Shown: positions 62,646-64,000 of the stretch, piece after piece
Numbering within the stretch: position 1 is the stretch's first letter
How the letters are laid out: every line of letters begins with the position of its first letter
Assembly: GCF_000974785.1 (NCBI RefSeq)
Contig: NZ_BBWV01000001.1
Location: 1 to 64,000 of the forward strand
Direction: 5' to 3'
Origin: Flavihumibacter petaseus NBRC 106054
GTDB lineage: Bacteria; Bacteroidota; Bacteroidia; Chitinophagales; Chitinophagaceae
Length of the DNA: 64,000 nucleotides
Position numbers and translations under genes: made by a program
The notes under the pieces: model-generated
What the model was told of the DNA's origin: nothing
The model's input: only the letters and a program-made list of their open reading frames with translations
Database searches by the model: none

Positions 62646-63689
62646 ATGGAATTAGGTATCAGCAGCTTCGGAGAGGTGACTCCCGACCAGAAAAGTGGCG
62701 GTGCGGAAAATGCATACCACAGGGTCCAGGAAATAATTGAAGAAATCCGGCTGGCCGATCAGCTTGGGCTTGATGTTTACGCTTTGGGCGAACACCACCG
62801 GCCTGATTATGTGATTTCCAGCCCGGAAATGATTCTCTCTGCCGCCGCTGCGGTAACTGATAAAATCAGGCTGAGCAGCTCGGTGACGGTATTGAGTTCG
62901 GCAGATCCGGTAAGGATCTTCCAGCAATTCGCCACGCTCGACCTGGTTTCCGGTGGCAGGGCAGAGATCATGGCGGGAAGGGGATCCTTTATTGAATCTT
63001 TCCCGCTTTTCGGATACGATCTGAAAGATTATGATGCGTTGTTCTCTGAAAAGCTGGAACTGCTGCTTGCGATTAACCGCGATACCACCGTCAACTGGCG
63101 TGGACAGTTCCGCTCTCCCATTAAGAATCAGGGTGTATATCCCCGGCCGCTCCAGGAGTCTTTACCGGTCTGGATCGCAGTTGGCGGCACACCTGAGTCA
63201 GCAATCAGGGCCGGGAAACTCAATTTACCAATGACACTTGCCCTGCTGGGGGGCACCCCGGATCGCTTTGTTCCACTGGTAAACCTTTTTCGCAAAAGCC
63301 ACAGCGAAGCCGGTCATGACCCTGCCTCCATCCGCCTGGCCGTGAACTCCCATTTTTATGTAGCTGAAGATTCGCAACAGGCTGCCGATGAGTTTTATCC
63401 CACCTATGCCCGCATGATGAACCGTGTGGGAAAAGAAAGGGGATGGCCGCCGTTGGACAGGGCACAATTTGAGTATCTTCGTCAGCATGGTCCCCTGCTG
63501 GTAGGTAGCCCACAGGAAGTGACCGAAAAAATCCTGTACTTCCATGAATTATTCGGGCAGGACCGATACCTCGCTCAATTCATATCAGGAAAGGATCTGC
63601 CTGTTGAAAAACAATTGAAAGCAGTTGCATTGTTTGGTGAAAAGGTAGCCCCACTGGTTAGAAAGCATGCGAAAGTACCCGGTCTGTAA
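62646..63689 (+). CDS. LLM-class flavin-dependent oxidoreductase
   Basis: 347 residues of the bacterial luciferase-like monooxygenase fold: MELGISSFGEVTPDQKSGGA, LDVYALGEHHRPDYVISSPE, LDLVSGGRAEIMAGRGSF, PVWIAVGGTPESAIRAG. Uses FMN or F420 with an aldehyde- or alkane-like substrate that cannot be predicted. 48 bases after the regulator gene but with no sign of being part of that system. Confidence 0.92.
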   Translation: MELGISSFGEVTPDQKSGGAENAYHRVQEIIEEIRLADQLGLDVYALGEHHRPDYVISSPEMILSAAAAVTDKIRLSSSVTVLSSADPVRIFQQFATLDLVSGGRAEIMAGRGSFIESFPLFGYDLKDYDALFSEKLELLLAINRDTTVNWRGQFRSPIKNQGVYPRPLQESLPVWIAVGGTPESAIRAGKLNLPMTLALLGGTPDRFVPLVNLFRKSHSEAGHDPASIRLAVNSHFYVAEDSQQAADEFYPTYARMMNRVGKERGWPPLDRAQFEYLRQHGPLLVGSPQEVTEKILYFHELFGQDRYLAQFISGKDLPVEKQLKAVALFGEKVAPLVRKHAKVPGL

Positions 63690-63720
63690 TTTGCATTTCT
63701 CATCTATAAAACCAAGTGAT

Positions 63721-64000
63721 ATGAAGCGATCCGCACTGTTAATGATGTCTTTGCTCCTTTCAGGTTTTTTCCTCTCCGCACAGGTTGTGAATGTTCCGGA
63801 AAAATCTAAAAAGCACTTTTTCGCTAAGTACCCTGGTGCCACCAATGTCGACTGGACCAACAGCGTTGCCTGGTATACTGCCAAATTTACAGACAAGGAC
63901 GGCACCCGTGAAGTGCATTATAAGCTGGATGGCACGTGGGATTATACAGAACTGGATATGCCGAAAGCCTCCTTTCCGGCACCCGTACAAACATCCGTAG
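63721..64000 (+). CDS. PepSY-like secreted protein (3' end cut by window)
   Basis: Starts at ATG 63721 with signal peptide MKRSALLMMSLLLSGFFLSA; 93 codons lie in the window before it runs off the end. VVNVPEKSKKHFFAKYPGAT and VDWTNSVAWYTAKFTDKDGT are typical of the DUF2874 PepSY-like family, a periplasmic or secreted protease-inhibitor-like fold often found in repeats. Confidence 0.75.
   Translation, partial: MKRSALLMMSLLLSGFFLSAQVVNVPEKSKKHFFAKYPGATNVDWTNSVAWYTAKFTDKDGTREVHYKLDGTWDYTELDMPKASFPAPVQTSV

Noticed and set aside
1-64000. tRNA, rRNA, phage, plasmid or secretion-system genes
   Set aside because: Looked for cloverleaf-like and conserved rRNA segments and for integrase or structural genes; nothing convincing was found by eye.

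Overview
The window looks like a chromosomal piece from a Bacteroidota bacterium, most likely a Chitinophagaceae relative. The signs are a SusC/SusD polysaccharide locus with a hybrid two-component regulator, GLPGLI and OMP_b-brl_3 family proteins, many small secreted beta-barrels, almost no Shine-Dalgarno sequences, promoters with the Bacteroidota -7 box (TAnnTTTG), and tight TAATG/ATGA gene junctions. No rRNA, tRNA, CRISPR array, phage or plasmid gene was seen. The family is an inference; the phylum is well supported.

Layout. 1-8.7 kb: the edge of a 7TM-PAS sensor gene; a minus-strand run of periplasmic glutaminase, porin, amidohydrolase and a small coiled-coil protein; three outer-membrane proteins; and a Nim/PNPOx-like flavoprotein. 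8.7-9.2 kb is gene-free and built of repeats. 9.2-25 kb is a galactan utilisation locus: susC-susD-susE, GH53 endo-galactanase, a clan GH-A hydrolase and a GH2 beta-galactosidase on the minus strand, with a 1371-residue hybrid regulator reading away from susC. A 312-bp MITE-like element follows. 25.5-31.2 kb encodes a molybdenum hydroxylase (large subunit, 2Fe-2S subunit, dihaem cytochrome c, XdhC maturation factor) followed by a CoA-transferase.

31.3-33.1 kb holds an IS110-family element whose long right noncoding end is the likely place for a bridge RNA, bracketed by two inverted copies of a 34-bp repeat. 33.1-43.1 kb is a complete high-affinity K+ uptake operon: sigma-54 response regulator, a 27-aa unknown, kdpF, kdpA, kdpB, kdpC, an outer-membrane porin, a KdpD sensor cut down to its N-terminal half, and a separate histidine kinase. 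43-53.4 kb is housekeeping and stress: SRPBCC protein, alcohol dehydrogenase-like enzyme, small lipoproteins, a three-domain LigD, a ThuA protein, a sulfurtransferase-CbpA-CbpM operon and a VOC protein. 53.6-56.6 kb carries a GMC oxidoreductase and an ArsR-SRPBCC-VOC operon with a clear double operator.

56.7-62.6 kb is the most interesting part. A large outer-membrane protein (OMP_b-brl_3 type) converges on a GLPGLI protein, and next to them lies a histidine kinase/OmpR-type regulator pair. The promoters of the two target genes share one layout to the base: three TTAAC repeats 10 and 21 bp apart, then 22 bp to the -7 box, then the start codon. This predicts that they are co-activated, probably by the adjacent regulator. 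The window ends with a luciferase-like flavin enzyme and a truncated PepSY-like secreted protein.
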